Shown here piece by piece: positions 29,501-37,709 of a DNA stretch of 64,000 nucleotides. Below the pieces are notes generated by a model, which was not told the DNA's origin, did no database searches, and was given only the letters and a program-made list of their open reading frames with translations. Origin of the DNA: Tunturibacter empetritectus (GTDB lineage Bacteria > Acidobacteriota > Terriglobia > Terriglobales > Acidobacteriaceae); contig NZ_CP132932.1 of assembly GCF_040358985.1 (NCBI RefSeq), positions 2,480,001-2,544,000 on the forward strand, given 5' to 3'. The number at the start of each line of letters is the position of its first letter. Positions within the stretch are counted from its first letter, which is position 1. The translations under genes were made by a program, and so were the position numbers.

Positions 29501-29674
29501 GATGATGACCGTGTCTCTTTGAATAGTTGGCGTCTTTATAGCGAGCGCCTGGGTGTCAGCCGGAGCCGATGAAGAAACTGCCCAGATCGTGCTGCAGGGG
29601 TGGATCAGGCTATAGATGCAAAGACATAGCCATCCTGCCAGGGAAATGGGCGATAGGTGAAACGGAGATTTCAT
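26510..29674 (-). CDS. Large exported protein of unknown function
   Basis: The 1054-residue protein starts MKSPFHLSPISLAGWLCLCI at 29674, preceded by AAGGTG at good spacing; it has an N-terminal hydrophobic segment that looks like a signal peptide. An upstream ATG at 29788 is not needed. The chain is mostly alpha-helical by composition, without repeated motifs I can identify, and has a Trp- and Tyr-rich stretch near residues 720-780 (TLVGLNYAYYEPPGAQML). I do not recognise any domain. It is probably periplasmic or outside the cell and is followed 7 bp later by the VWA gene, so the two likely act together. Codon use and composition look native. Confidence 0.7.
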   Translation of the reverse strand: MKSPFHLSPISLAGWLCLCIYSLIHPCSTIWAVSSSAPADTQALAIKTPTIQRDTVIIPGPLRSFLRMAGISQKASKDDVLALLARNVYLRGYQQSSPTEFLILIDRYVNQARELQILAGASSTIRVTGCDDAGTLVHILGYRLREGCGQKNFTLETANPERAFLTIDSGFPLVELEEALQKGAPFTYPYPVSRVPALFHESDWMGLSQNPKASSGSLLDAVLGDPSVARLYWALAKTDDETSLALRNSPGLRKLLPLGSILDFYGSQICIRSGRVAVPGGESVEADWKELVGTSPEKSGEFVTNLLAKDNGWLAAYFDALSRVSRTQQVHLTETPRLKQLYDVFRKGAAGTNAVRGVFPKAPDLLVLFTRIQWESNGDPHVPGNLEVWKEILLQKSESKTVRSWVKRARSWDRPEQLLETMTALSSIDSDNGPLQIYLTLSELNRGRQPGNRLSAETVHQMADRFSELNNWYLVFAEFPDLNDAGISSFMKSTEAIDRISNPTLRGNALGAFQATVGLWQILARQGQIPEPELNTSWQKVIEPFTAISSSTQLFDSTQKSLQELLLAAGMKADSSQGELVELLAGPRQATPDGLREHTALGARINSVLDDQRLVSLDTLFALSEGLKEMAQGKGKSDALLPLAAELREFDLPRPIFTNSEKISWAPPNYTAHHAELQVRTDLTKVIKEPGSHAQLETARGQLMPFLRDTLVGLNYAYYEPPGAQMLHHNPLFVRSHDFLGVSIQSPDRLWSAPILLGAGSPAGGGAYLVGSLVDLSYALATTEQDFLSPENVQALIWKDLVPELLVGATLPRWWSVTPVELHAATLYQKAGEELLTASAGNAQIREKVIAILSDRLTSQRLERVQQSLFRAEDVAVMLPRMTPAETAYIAAEYHSRFPEENSSWGPAGQQLQELQRRYPAEVSWEHLSRDFGVPHPTMARTNACQLLNVKPFPFFGSYSSRLFGESWESSNLYWARLADEMGYSPVALNSLVPELSRRAITKIFATEPDDWPAILRAIQETGDEFRQSKTAGVSGVNTTATASEKMRNDANTY

Positions 29675-30073
29675 CGCTGGACACCTTCTAAGAAGCGGAA
29701 GACTTGTGGTGCCGATGACAACGAACGTAAACCCAATCAAAGAGCGATATTGACGTGAATGTAAGACTAAGAACGGGGAACTTACCACTAAATCGTGTCT
29801 ATTCGCAAATCTGCGGGTAGGCAGGTTTGCCTATCCATTTATGCATCAATACTTTAATCAAAAAGATTGACGGCTCGTGCAGTGTTTGGAGGGTACTGTA
29901 CTACCTCTGAACCGCAATTTACCAGAGTGGAGACATAAATTTTACAATTTTGGCCTTTGGAAGGGATTCAGCTACGCGGAATCTCTCTCACGCCTTCGTC
30001 ATTGTGTTCTTCTGGCGGCTCTCATGGCGCATCATTGATGCGGTATTACCCCTAGCCGACCTCGATCAGTCGG
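29675..30073. other. Intergenic region between the GH3 gene and the large secreted protein
   Basis: No plausible reading frame is seen. Part of it (29800-29960) is visibly more AT-rich than its surroundings and would suit a promoter for the minus-strand gene ending at 26510. No further motif is recognised. Confidence 0.4.
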
Positions 30074-30076
30074 CTA
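30053..30076 (-). terminator. Possible terminator hairpin of the GH3 gene
   Basis: TAGCCGAC and GTCGGCTA form a perfect 8-bp stem with an 8-base loop, overlapping the TAG stop of the GH3 gene. There is no U-run after it on the minus strand, so it may be a stability hairpin or a factor-dependent end rather than an intrinsic terminator. Confidence 0.35.
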
Positions 30077-32659
30077 GTCGCTTATGGATGTTGTCAACGG
30101 CTTTTCAAGTTTGACCGTAATCTTCTGCTGAGTGTCTTGTGAGGAGTCGCCCAACGTCAGATCGTATGCTCCTGCATCTGCCCTCCAGCTTGAAGACTTG
30201 ACGTCAAAGTAACTGAAGCTGCGAGGGTCGAGGGTAAACGAGACGTGTCCTGTCTCGCCGGGTTGCAGAACGACTCGTTCAAACCCCTTCAATTCTTTTG
30301 ACGGGCGCTCTATCGTGGCTGAAGCCTGACCGACATAAAGCTGGGCTACAGTTGCGCCTGTACGATTTCCGGTATTTGTGACATCGCACGTTACTGTGAG
30401 GTGACCATCGACCGAAGGAGTGCTTTTTAGCTTACTGAAAGAAAATGTCGTGTAGGAGAGCCCAAATCCAAACGGATACTGCGGCTCTACATGATTATGC
30501 TCATAGCCGCGATAACCTACAAAGATACCCTCTCGATAGACGATTTTGTTGGTGCCGGCATCCGGATAATAGTTGCGGTAGCTGGGATTATCCGTGATCT
30601 TCTTTTCCCAACTGATGGGCAAATGACCCGAAGGATTATCTTCGCCGAAAAGGAGGCGAGCCGCTGCGGTGCCACCCTCCTCCCCTGCATACCAGGTCTC
30701 AAAGATTCCCTGAACCTTATCTTTCCAGTTTGAAATATCGACGCTGCCGCCAGAGGTGATGAAGACGATTGTCTTTTTGCCGAGGGCGGTGATTTGCTGG
30801 ATCAGCTGCTCCTGGCCGACGGGAAGCTCGAAGGTGCGGTCGCCGCCTTCTGACTCGGAGGATGCGTTGAATCCTACCGCAAGGATGACCGTGTCGGCGT
30901 GCGAAGCCATCTCAAGAGCATCGTTCTCGACGATGGTTTTGAGAGGAGCAATGCCGACTCGCATGCCGGAGACGGAACCGAGTTGCTGGGAGAGTTGCTC
31001 TAAAACCACCTTGTGCGGAGCCTGGGTGAGGTCCAAAGTTGTTTGATTGAGGATGTATTTGGGAACTATGGAACTGTCAAAGACAATCGCGTCGTCCACT
31101 AGAAGCCGATATTTCCCATCGGTCTGGACAAAGATTGCGAACTTGCCGGCTTCGGTGGGGGTGTAATAACCCGTCCAGCGGCTGCTGGTGGTGGTGCGGA
31201 CGTAGGGAGATGCGCTCCTATGGGAGGTAAGCGCATTGAGTTCTTGTTCTTCTGGTTCGCGGCGAGTGGAGCCAGCGGTCAGCATGGCTGTCTCGGTGAC
31301 TGTGCCTGTGAGATCTCCTTCTAGGTTTGCCTTCGCGAAGGTTGTGTGAGTGACTCCTGGTGCTGTGCCTTGCGGATCGGTTGTGAAGTGAGTCAAACGT
31401 GACATCTGATTGACGCTACGCAGACCGCGAGCGTAGAGAACTTTTGTCTGCGGGCCGGCGAAGTTGCTGATGCCCACAAGGAGATTCGTATTGGCGAAGC
31501 TGACTACTTCGCCGCTGCCGCCGCCGGTAGTGACAGTCTGGGTTGCCGTCGGTCCGATGACCGCGATCGTCTTAAGTGCAGTTTTGTTAAGAGGAAGTGC
31601 GTTGTTGTCATTCTTGAGCAGGACTGCCCCTTCGAGCGCTGCCTGCAAAGACGCCGTGCGCCCGTCGAGGTTATAGCGCGGGATACTGGTGTCCATCTGT
31701 GGTCGGTCGAGCCAACCGAAGTCGACTGCTACGCGGAGGATTCGGCGCACCTTCTCATCGATCTCGGCCTGAGTAATGGTGCCATCTTTCAGTAGGGGGA
31801 GTATTTTTTCTTTGGAGAAGTAGACGCCAAAGGGCATTTCGAGATCAAGGCCGCCTTTGACGGTTGCTGCGGTGTCGTAGGTTGAAACCCAATCCGACAT
31901 AATGATCCCTGGAAAATGCCACTGATCTTTTGCGACGGTGATGTTTAGACGCCCATTCTGCGTCATGTGCTCGCCGTTGGTAATGTTGTAGGAGTCCATG
32001 ATCGCGCCTACCTTGGCAGTCTTCACGGCAGCTTCAAAGACGGGCATATAGATCTCACGAAGCGTTCGTTCATCGATGATCGAGTCTGAATCGTGACGAA
32101 GATACTCGGAGTTGTTACCCAGGTAGTGCTTGACCGTCGCCGAAACTCCTTCCTGCTGGACGCCTCGTATGTAACCGACAGCGATCGCGCTTGCCAGAAA
32201 AGGATCCTCCCCGAAGTATTCGAAGTTACGACCATTCATGGGCGCACGATAGATGTTGACGCCTGGGCCGAGGATAAAAGCTGCGCCGCGAGAGCGTGAA
32301 TCGCGGCCCAGTTGCTGGCCAATGCTAAGAGCGAGCGCTCTGTCCCACGAAGCCGCGAGACCAATGCCTGCTGCATATGCAATAGTCGGTGCAGGGATGT
32401 GTGCGCCCACAGGGCCGTCCGCCATTTGGAAGTAGGGGATATTCAGTCGCGAAATGGAATGGGTCCGAAACGGCGTGTCTCCACCGATGAGATCAATTTT
32501 TTCCTCGAGCGTCATCTTGCCGAGGAGATCATCGACACGCTTGTCGACAGCTTGCGGGTTGTTACCAACGAACTGTGCGGAACTGAAAAGACTCGTCAAA
32601 AAGAGAGCGCCAACTCCGATGACGCTGGAGGTGAAGAGGGAACGGTAGCGCATAAACAT
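30074..32659 (-). CDS. Exported beta-glucosidase, glycoside hydrolase family 3
   Basis: The 861-residue protein has a signal peptide and a GH3 N-terminal barrel (KMTLEEKIDLIGG, GPGVNIYRAP, KHYLGNNSE at about 178, MSDWVSTYDTA with the nucleophile D256). It then has a GH3 C-terminal alpha/beta domain (AALEGAVLLKNDNNALPLNK) interrupted by a PA14-like insertion at about 490-560 (WTGYYTPTEAGKFAIFVQTD), and a fibronectin-III-like C-terminal domain (TVTCDVTNTGNRTGATVAQL). It hydrolyses terminal beta-glucosides, probably in the periplasm or at the outer membrane. It follows the TonB receptor gene by about 206 bp on the same strand, suggesting a glucan- or plant-glycoside-uptake unit. The exact sugar is not predictable. 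Confidence 0.9.
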   Translation of the reverse strand: MFMRYRSLFTSSVIGVGALFLTSLFSSAQFVGNNPQAVDKRVDDLLGKMTLEEKIDLIGGDTPFRTHSISRLNIPYFQMADGPVGAHIPAPTIAYAAGIGLAASWDRALALSIGQQLGRDSRSRGAAFILGPGVNIYRAPMNGRNFEYFGEDPFLASAIAVGYIRGVQQEGVSATVKHYLGNNSEYLRHDSDSIIDERTLREIYMPVFEAAVKTAKVGAIMDSYNITNGEHMTQNGRLNITVAKDQWHFPGIIMSDWVSTYDTAATVKGGLDLEMPFGVYFSKEKILPLLKDGTITQAEIDEKVRRILRVAVDFGWLDRPQMDTSIPRYNLDGRTASLQAALEGAVLLKNDNNALPLNKTALKTIAVIGPTATQTVTTGGGSGEVVSFANTNLLVGISNFAGPQTKVLYARGLRSVNQMSRLTHFTTDPQGTAPGVTHTTFAKANLEGDLTGTVTETAMLTAGSTRREPEEQELNALTSHRSASPYVRTTTSSRWTGYYTPTEAGKFAIFVQTDGKYRLLVDDAIVFDSSIVPKYILNQTTLDLTQAPHKVVLEQLSQQLGSVSGMRVGIAPLKTIVENDALEMASHADTVILAVGFNASSESEGGDRTFELPVGQEQLIQQITALGKKTIVFITSGGSVDISNWKDKVQGIFETWYAGEEGGTAAARLLFGEDNPSGHLPISWEKKITDNPSYRNYYPDAGTNKIVYREGIFVGYRGYEHNHVEPQYPFGFGLSYTTFSFSKLKSTPSVDGHLTVTCDVTNTGNRTGATVAQLYVGQASATIERPSKELKGFERVVLQPGETGHVSFTLDPRSFSYFDVKSSSWRADAGAYDLTLGDSSQDTQQKITVKLEKPLTTSISD

Positions 32660-32865
32660 TTCGAAGGCTCCAGCCTGAATGAATGGGATTCCCGTAAAGC
32701 TTTTCTATTTCACAGGAAGGAAATGACTGATTTATTTCCCCGGAGAAGTATATCTATAGATCCTTCGCTAAGTGTTCCACTGCCACCTATCACGCATCAA
32801 CAGTTTTCGCGTTGCACCTTGACCCATCGATGCCTCTGTGGAGTCTCCGAAAATCTAAGTTCTCG

Positions 32866-35800
32866 CTAGAAGACGAGCTTGAGCGCGAGTTGGATCTGAC
32901 GGCTGGTAGAAGCTGCGGTGACGACACCAGCGGTGGGGCTTTGAACAGCGGCTGTGGTCTGATTAGCGGGTGTGCCCTGAGTGGGTCCGCTTGTGTAAAC
33001 GACTTCATTGGGCGTTTGCAGGTTGGTATGGTTGAGAACGTTGAAGAACTCGGCGCGAAACTGGAGTCTGGTCCCCTCAGTCAGCACAGTAGACTTAAGG
33101 AGTGAGAGATCCCAGTCTGCATAACCTGGGCCGGTAAGAGTATCGCGGCCAAGGTTCCCGATGGTGCCGTATGCTGGCGCGGTGAAAGCGGCAGGAGAGA
33201 AGAATTGCGCAACGCGAGCAGAGGTGCTGCCGCTAGCGTAAAGCCTCCCATGGAAGTCGGGATTTATATTGGGTCGGACGGGGTTTCGGGTGTCACCTGA
33301 GCCGGTAGGGTTATAGCCGAGTTGGGGGCTAAAGGGAAATCCGGTCTGGAGTGTTGCGATGGTGCTGAAACTCCAGCCAGATACCGCGTGGTTGATCAAC
33401 GGCGACACGCTGGATAAGAGAGAGTGACCACGACCAACGGGTAGCTCGTATGTGGCGTTGAAAGCAGCGAGATGGCGAATATCGGTTGCTGCGGGGCCGT
33501 AGTCCAACGAAGGATTTGCTGGATAGGAGACAAACGCGGGAGTGTTGGCCGAGACGCTTGTATTCCAGGCAGAACCGTCGTCGAGATTCTTGGCGAAGGT
33601 GTAGTTGGCTCGAAGTTGTAAACCGTGTGTCAGGTTGCGGCGAAGATCAACCTCAAGGGCGTTGTAGTTGCTGGAGCCGCCGGAGGTCCATGATGTAGTG
33701 TTGGCTACCAGAGGGTTCGCTTTGACGGTCGTAGGGTAGTAGATCGTTCCGGTCGAAGTGCCTACGGGGCAGCTTGAGCTCGGAGAGCAGATGATAGATC
33801 CAGGTTCGTTTTGATCCTCCGAGAGGATCTGGTGATAGCCGTGAGAGCCTACATAGCCAACAGTGATTGAGGTCGTTTGATCGAGCTGCTGTTCGATGCT
33901 GAGTGCATAAGAGACAACGCTCGGAGTCGAGATATCGGGTTGGACGTTTGAGGGAGAGATGAGCCCTGCTGGCCCGCCGATCGGGCTTGCAATAGGCACG
34001 TTGGAGTAGGAGAGCGTTGTGTTGTACGGCGCGGCCTGGTCGAGGCGATAGTCGAGATTGTCGAGAAGAGAGTGATGAAGGCCAACGCTGGAGCGAAGCG
34101 AGGTTTTGCCATTGCCGAAGACGTTCCATGCGACGCCGACGCGTGGTTCGGGGAGAATCTTCGCGCGGTTATTCGACAGGGCGGAGGTTCCTGTCGTTGG
34201 AGTGGTATTAATGATGCCGTTCGTGAAGCCATATCGCGAGGCACGACCGTGGGCTTCATTCCAGCCATTGGTGGATTCGAAGCGAATCCCGCCGCGAATC
34301 TCGAACGTTGGCGTAAGTTGCCAGGTATCTTCAAGGTAAGCGGCACTCATAAAGCTCCGCCAATTGAGCGGCGTGGGGTTTGGCACGACGGTGAAGGTCT
34401 TGACAGTTCCTTGCAGAAAGGTAGTGAGCGAAGCGAAGGAGGCTTGGCCGTACTGGTTCTGGGCGAGATTATCGTTCGACTGAAGCGACTGAAGCCACAC
34501 ACCGGCTTCAATCTGGTGGTGCGAGCGGGAATAGAAGACGTGGTCGTCGAAGGTGTAGAGGTTGCGCGTTGTGGCATTATTCGATCCAACGTTGGCGCCG
34601 GCGCCAGTGATCTGCGACGAGCCATTTGAGGCTGTAGAACCCGCGATCACGATAGCGCCAGTCGGTTTGCCCGCGAGGAAGCCGGGAGTTTCAGCCTGGA
34701 TTGAAGAGGGAATATTGCCGAGGAAGAAAAAACTGGCGCGGGAGTAACCAACGCGGGCCGTGTTTAACAGGTGAACGGAGAAGACGTGTTGCTCCTGGAT
34801 GCTGACGACTTGTTCGCGAAGCGACTCGTTGATGAGCGAGAAGGGGTTTTGCGTGGGCGTGTTGGCCGCGGAATCATCCCCAGTGTAGACGGCAAAGAGG
34901 AGGTCGCGCGAGGTGAGATTGGCGTCAAAACGCGCGGTGCCGAAGTCCTCGCGGATGTGTTGGGTGGGACTGGAGAAGGCTTCACCAATTCCGGTCGGGT
35001 TGCCTTTGGCGTCGAGGAGCTCTGGGCCGTTTTGTGCCGGCCAGAGGTTAAGTAAAGGTCTAACTCCGTTCGCGACGCCGTAGTTTTTGCGAGGTCCGCC
35101 AGGATTAGCCGGATCGGGAAGCAGACCTTGTCGAGCTTGACTGTCAGGGACGAGCGTAACATCAGTGATTCCGAGGTTCTGTCGATAGCCTTCGTAGTTG
35201 CCAAAGAGAAAGAGTCGATTGGTGCGAATTGGGCCGCCGAGAGAGGCACCATAGTTATTGCGCTGAAAGTTCGGGATATGGGCCTGGTCGAAGTAATTGC
35301 GTGCATCGAAGAAAGAGTTACGAAGAAACTCGTACGCCGAGCCGTGGACGTTATTAGTACCCGAGGCCGTGACGATGGAGATCTGGGCTCCCTGACGTTT
35401 TCCATAACTTGCCGAGTACGTGTCACTGACGACATTGAACTCGCGTACCGCATCGACCCCGAGGAGCTGACCGCTGGTGCCGCCTGGGGTGACATTGATC
35501 AGCGATGCGCCGGTGTATTCGATGCCATTGAGCAGGTAGAGATTGTCCTGCGGGCGTCGACCAGAGATCGCAAACATACTGCCCACGGAGGAGTTGGAGG
35601 TTCCAACCGATCCGCTGCGCTGCGCTGTGTAGTTCACTGCCGCGGGATTCAGCGTGATGAGTTGATCGTAAGAGCGGCCATTGAGCGGGAGGTCTTTGAC
35701 TTGACGCTCGTTGACGAGGCCAGAGATCTGCTGGGTGGAAAGATTGACAGACGATGGCACATCCGTAACGGTGATCTCTTCTGTGATATTACCCGGATGC

Positions 35801-36117
35801 AGCGTGAGATCGATGCGCGTGGCTTGACCTACAGTGAGAGAGATCCCAGCGCGTGTCTGCGGAGCGAAGCCCTCGCGCACGACCGAAATCGAGTAAACAC
35901 CAACCGGAATCGAGGGTGCCGCGTATGCTCCGGCTGCATCGGAGATGAGGTGGCGCTCCCCGCCTGTCTCTTGATTGCGAATTGTGACCTGGGCACCGGG
36001 AACGACTGCTCCGGCGGGATCGGTGACAATACCGCTGATCGTCCCACCTACGATCTGGGCACTGGAAACGGTTGCAAGTAGAAATGGGGCTATGAGAAAA
36101 ATTGATCGACGGAACAT
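32866..36117 (-). CDS. TonB-dependent receptor with carboxypeptidase-regulatory-like N-terminus
   Basis: The 1083-residue protein has a signal peptide (MFRRSIFLIAPFLLATVSSA), an N-terminal CarboxypepD_reg-like domain (GGTISGIVTDPAGAVVPGAQ, then GAYAAPSIPVGVYSISV), a plug domain (VKDLPLNGRSYDQLITLNP) and a long beta barrel ending FVF-like with ALKLVF. This is the Oar-like type that is greatly expanded in Acidobacteria. It sits in the outer membrane and imports a large ligand with TonB energy. Start at 36117 follows GGAG with 9-base spacing; the five-codon longer frame is not used. The neighbouring GH3 gene suggests a glycan ligand. No regulator (SusR or LacI) is in the unit. Confidence 0.88.
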   Translation of the reverse strand: MFRRSIFLIAPFLLATVSSAQIVGGTISGIVTDPAGAVVPGAQVTIRNQETGGERHLISDAAGAYAAPSIPVGVYSISVVREGFAPQTRAGISLTVGQATRIDLTLHPGNITEEITVTDVPSSVNLSTQQISGLVNERQVKDLPLNGRSYDQLITLNPAAVNYTAQRSGSVGTSNSSVGSMFAISGRRPQDNLYLLNGIEYTGASLINVTPGGTSGQLLGVDAVREFNVVSDTYSASYGKRQGAQISIVTASGTNNVHGSAYEFLRNSFFDARNYFDQAHIPNFQRNNYGASLGGPIRTNRLFLFGNYEGYRQNLGITDVTLVPDSQARQGLLPDPANPGGPRKNYGVANGVRPLLNLWPAQNGPELLDAKGNPTGIGEAFSSPTQHIREDFGTARFDANLTSRDLLFAVYTGDDSAANTPTQNPFSLINESLREQVVSIQEQHVFSVHLLNTARVGYSRASFFFLGNIPSSIQAETPGFLAGKPTGAIVIAGSTASNGSSQITGAGANVGSNNATTRNLYTFDDHVFYSRSHHQIEAGVWLQSLQSNDNLAQNQYGQASFASLTTFLQGTVKTFTVVPNPTPLNWRSFMSAAYLEDTWQLTPTFEIRGGIRFESTNGWNEAHGRASRYGFTNGIINTTPTTGTSALSNNRAKILPEPRVGVAWNVFGNGKTSLRSSVGLHHSLLDNLDYRLDQAAPYNTTLSYSNVPIASPIGGPAGLISPSNVQPDISTPSVVSYALSIEQQLDQTTSITVGYVGSHGYHQILSEDQNEPGSIICSPSSSCPVGTSTGTIYYPTTVKANPLVANTTSWTSGGSSNYNALEVDLRRNLTHGLQLRANYTFAKNLDDGSAWNTSVSANTPAFVSYPANPSLDYGPAATDIRHLAAFNATYELPVGRGHSLLSSVSPLINHAVSGWSFSTIATLQTGFPFSPQLGYNPTGSGDTRNPVRPNINPDFHGRLYASGSTSARVAQFFSPAAFTAPAYGTIGNLGRDTLTGPGYADWDLSLLKSTVLTEGTRLQFRAEFFNVLNHTNLQTPNEVVYTSGPTQGTPANQTTAAVQSPTAGVVTAASTSRQIQLALKLVF

Positions 36118-36797
36118 CGAAGATATCTCCAAGTGCCTTCAACGGGACACGTATGTAGGTGGGGGATGGCTTTATAAAGTTTCGAGAGACGGAAAGGCTA
36201 GCGTCAACAACAGGTTGGCATCGTTTCCAGAGAGGAAACTATGATGCTGGTCTGCCGGAACTGCCTTGAAATTCTTGAGTACATTGAATCCCTGAATGAA
36301 CGATGACCCGCTCTGATACTGGTCGACGTGAGTTCTGCTTTAGAGGAGACTAGTTTCGCGACGGCGAGAGGCGCAGACCTGCTTCACAACAACGACAGCC
36401 AGTAACGGCATAGTGGAAGGTCAGAGCCATAAACCGAATAGTAGCACAGAGTTTTTTATTCAACCGGATCGCAGTCTCGCTTTGAGTGAGCAAGACTCTT
36501 ACGGTCTTCCGCCTTAAGTCAGGTAGCCGGAAAGCACCTTTGTTTATCAACTTAGGGCCGCGGTCTTTATTGGATGACCCGAACCGACTGATCAAGATTT
36601 GCCTCAGCCTCTGCGCTTTGCTACTCTGAAAAGAGAAATGCGCATCTCATGCCAGCTCCGTTGTTGTTGTCCTTTCAACGTCGAGCAGGCATGTCAACTC
36701 ACGCGCTAGTCTTCCCACTCGAAAAACTGTTTCTCAGATTCTTTCTCCGAGCTTGCGCTTGGGCAAGTTGCATTCGAAACTCCCTCTGGAGTCCGTC
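36118..36797. other. Intergenic region between divergent TonB receptor and cysD
   Basis: The 680-bp region has no protein I can support. It must hold the promoters for both units. GTTTCC-AGAGA-GGAAAC at 36223-36239 is an inverted repeat about 105 bases before the receptor start and could be an operator. A frame at 36649-36930 overlaps cysD in another phase and has no supporting features. No riboswitch was recognised by eye before cysD. Confidence 0.35.
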
Positions 36798-37709
36798 ATG
36801 GTATTGGCCGCACCGGCACTTACGCATCTACAGCTTCTCGAAGCCGAGAGCATTCATATCCTTCGCGAGGTCGCGTCCGAGTTTGAACGCCCCGTCATGC
36901 TCTACTCCATCGGGAAAGACTCGTCTGTGATGTTGCGGCTTGCACAAAAAGCCTTCTTTCCCGCTCCAATTCCGTTCCCGCTTCTTCATATCGATACGGG
37001 GTTTAAATTCCGCGAGATGATCGAGTTTCGTGATCGCATGGCAGCTGAAGTTGGAGCTGAACTTCTTGTCTGGCGTAACGAGACTGCCATTGCTTCGGGC
37101 ACGAATCCGATCGCGCTCGACACCAAGCGGTGCTGTGGCCTTCTCAAAACACAGGCGTTGCTCGACGGCCTGAATCATTATGGCTTCGATGCCGCGTTTG
37201 GTGGTGCCCGTCGCGATGAAGAGAAGTCTCGCGCCAAGGAACGGATTTATTCTTTTCGCGATAAAGCTGGCCAATGGGACCCGAAGGCTCAGCGTCCTGA
37301 GCTCTGGAATCTCTATAACTCGCGGATTCACCCGGGGGAGTCCATCCGTGTCTTTCCGCTCTCGAACTGGACTGAGATGGACGTCTGGCAGTACATCCTG
37401 CAGGAAGACATTCCCATCGTGGATCTTTACTTCGCCAGAGAGCGGCCGATGTATGTTCGCGGAGATGTGCTTCTTCCGATTGAACAGAGCTTTGTTGCGC
37501 GGCGTGGGGAACAACCGCAGATGGTGCTCTCCAGGCTACGTTCCCTTGGGTGCAGTCCGTGCACCGGAGCAATCCGCTCGGACGCCGACACGCTGCCCAA
37601 GATTATCGAAGAGCTACTTTCTTTCCGCTCGTCGGAGCGCGCGCATCGTGTTATCGACCACGATCAGGAAGGGTCAATGGAACTTAAGAAGCGCGAGGGT
37701 TATTTCTAA
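36798..37709 (+). CDS. cysD: Sulfate adenylyltransferase subunit 2
   Basis: The 303-residue protein belongs to the PAPS-reductase-like ATP pyrophosphatase superfamily: [18 protein letters not shown] (PP-loop), [32 protein letters not shown], and [17 protein letters not shown] near the end, all CysD. With the GTPase CysN it makes adenosine 5'-phosphosulfate from sulfate and ATP. ATG 36798 is chosen since it follows TGGAG at six bases; the upstream TTG frame adds non-conserved residues. The TAA stop shares its last base with the cysN ATG, so the two are translationally coupled. It is the first gene of cysD-cysN-cysH-tauE. Confidence 0.95.
   Translation: MVLAAPALTHLQLLEAESIHILREVASEFERPVMLYSIGKDSSVMLRLAQKAFFPAPIPFPLLHIDTGFKFREMIEFRDRMAAEVGAELLVWRNETAIASGTNPIALDTKRCCGLLKTQALLDGLNHYGFDAAFGGARRDEEKSRAKERIYSFRDKAGQWDPKAQRPELWNLYNSRIHPGESIRVFPLSNWTEMDVWQYILQEDIPIVDLYFARERPMYVRGDVLLPIEQSFVARRGEQPQMVLSRLRSLGCSPCTGAIRSDADTLPKIIEELLSFRSSERAHRVIDHDQEGSMELKKREGYF

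Noticed and set aside
36649..36930. Possible leader ORF before cysD
   Set aside because: The frame overlaps cysD in another phase, has no ribosome site and no cysteine-rich or conserved pattern.
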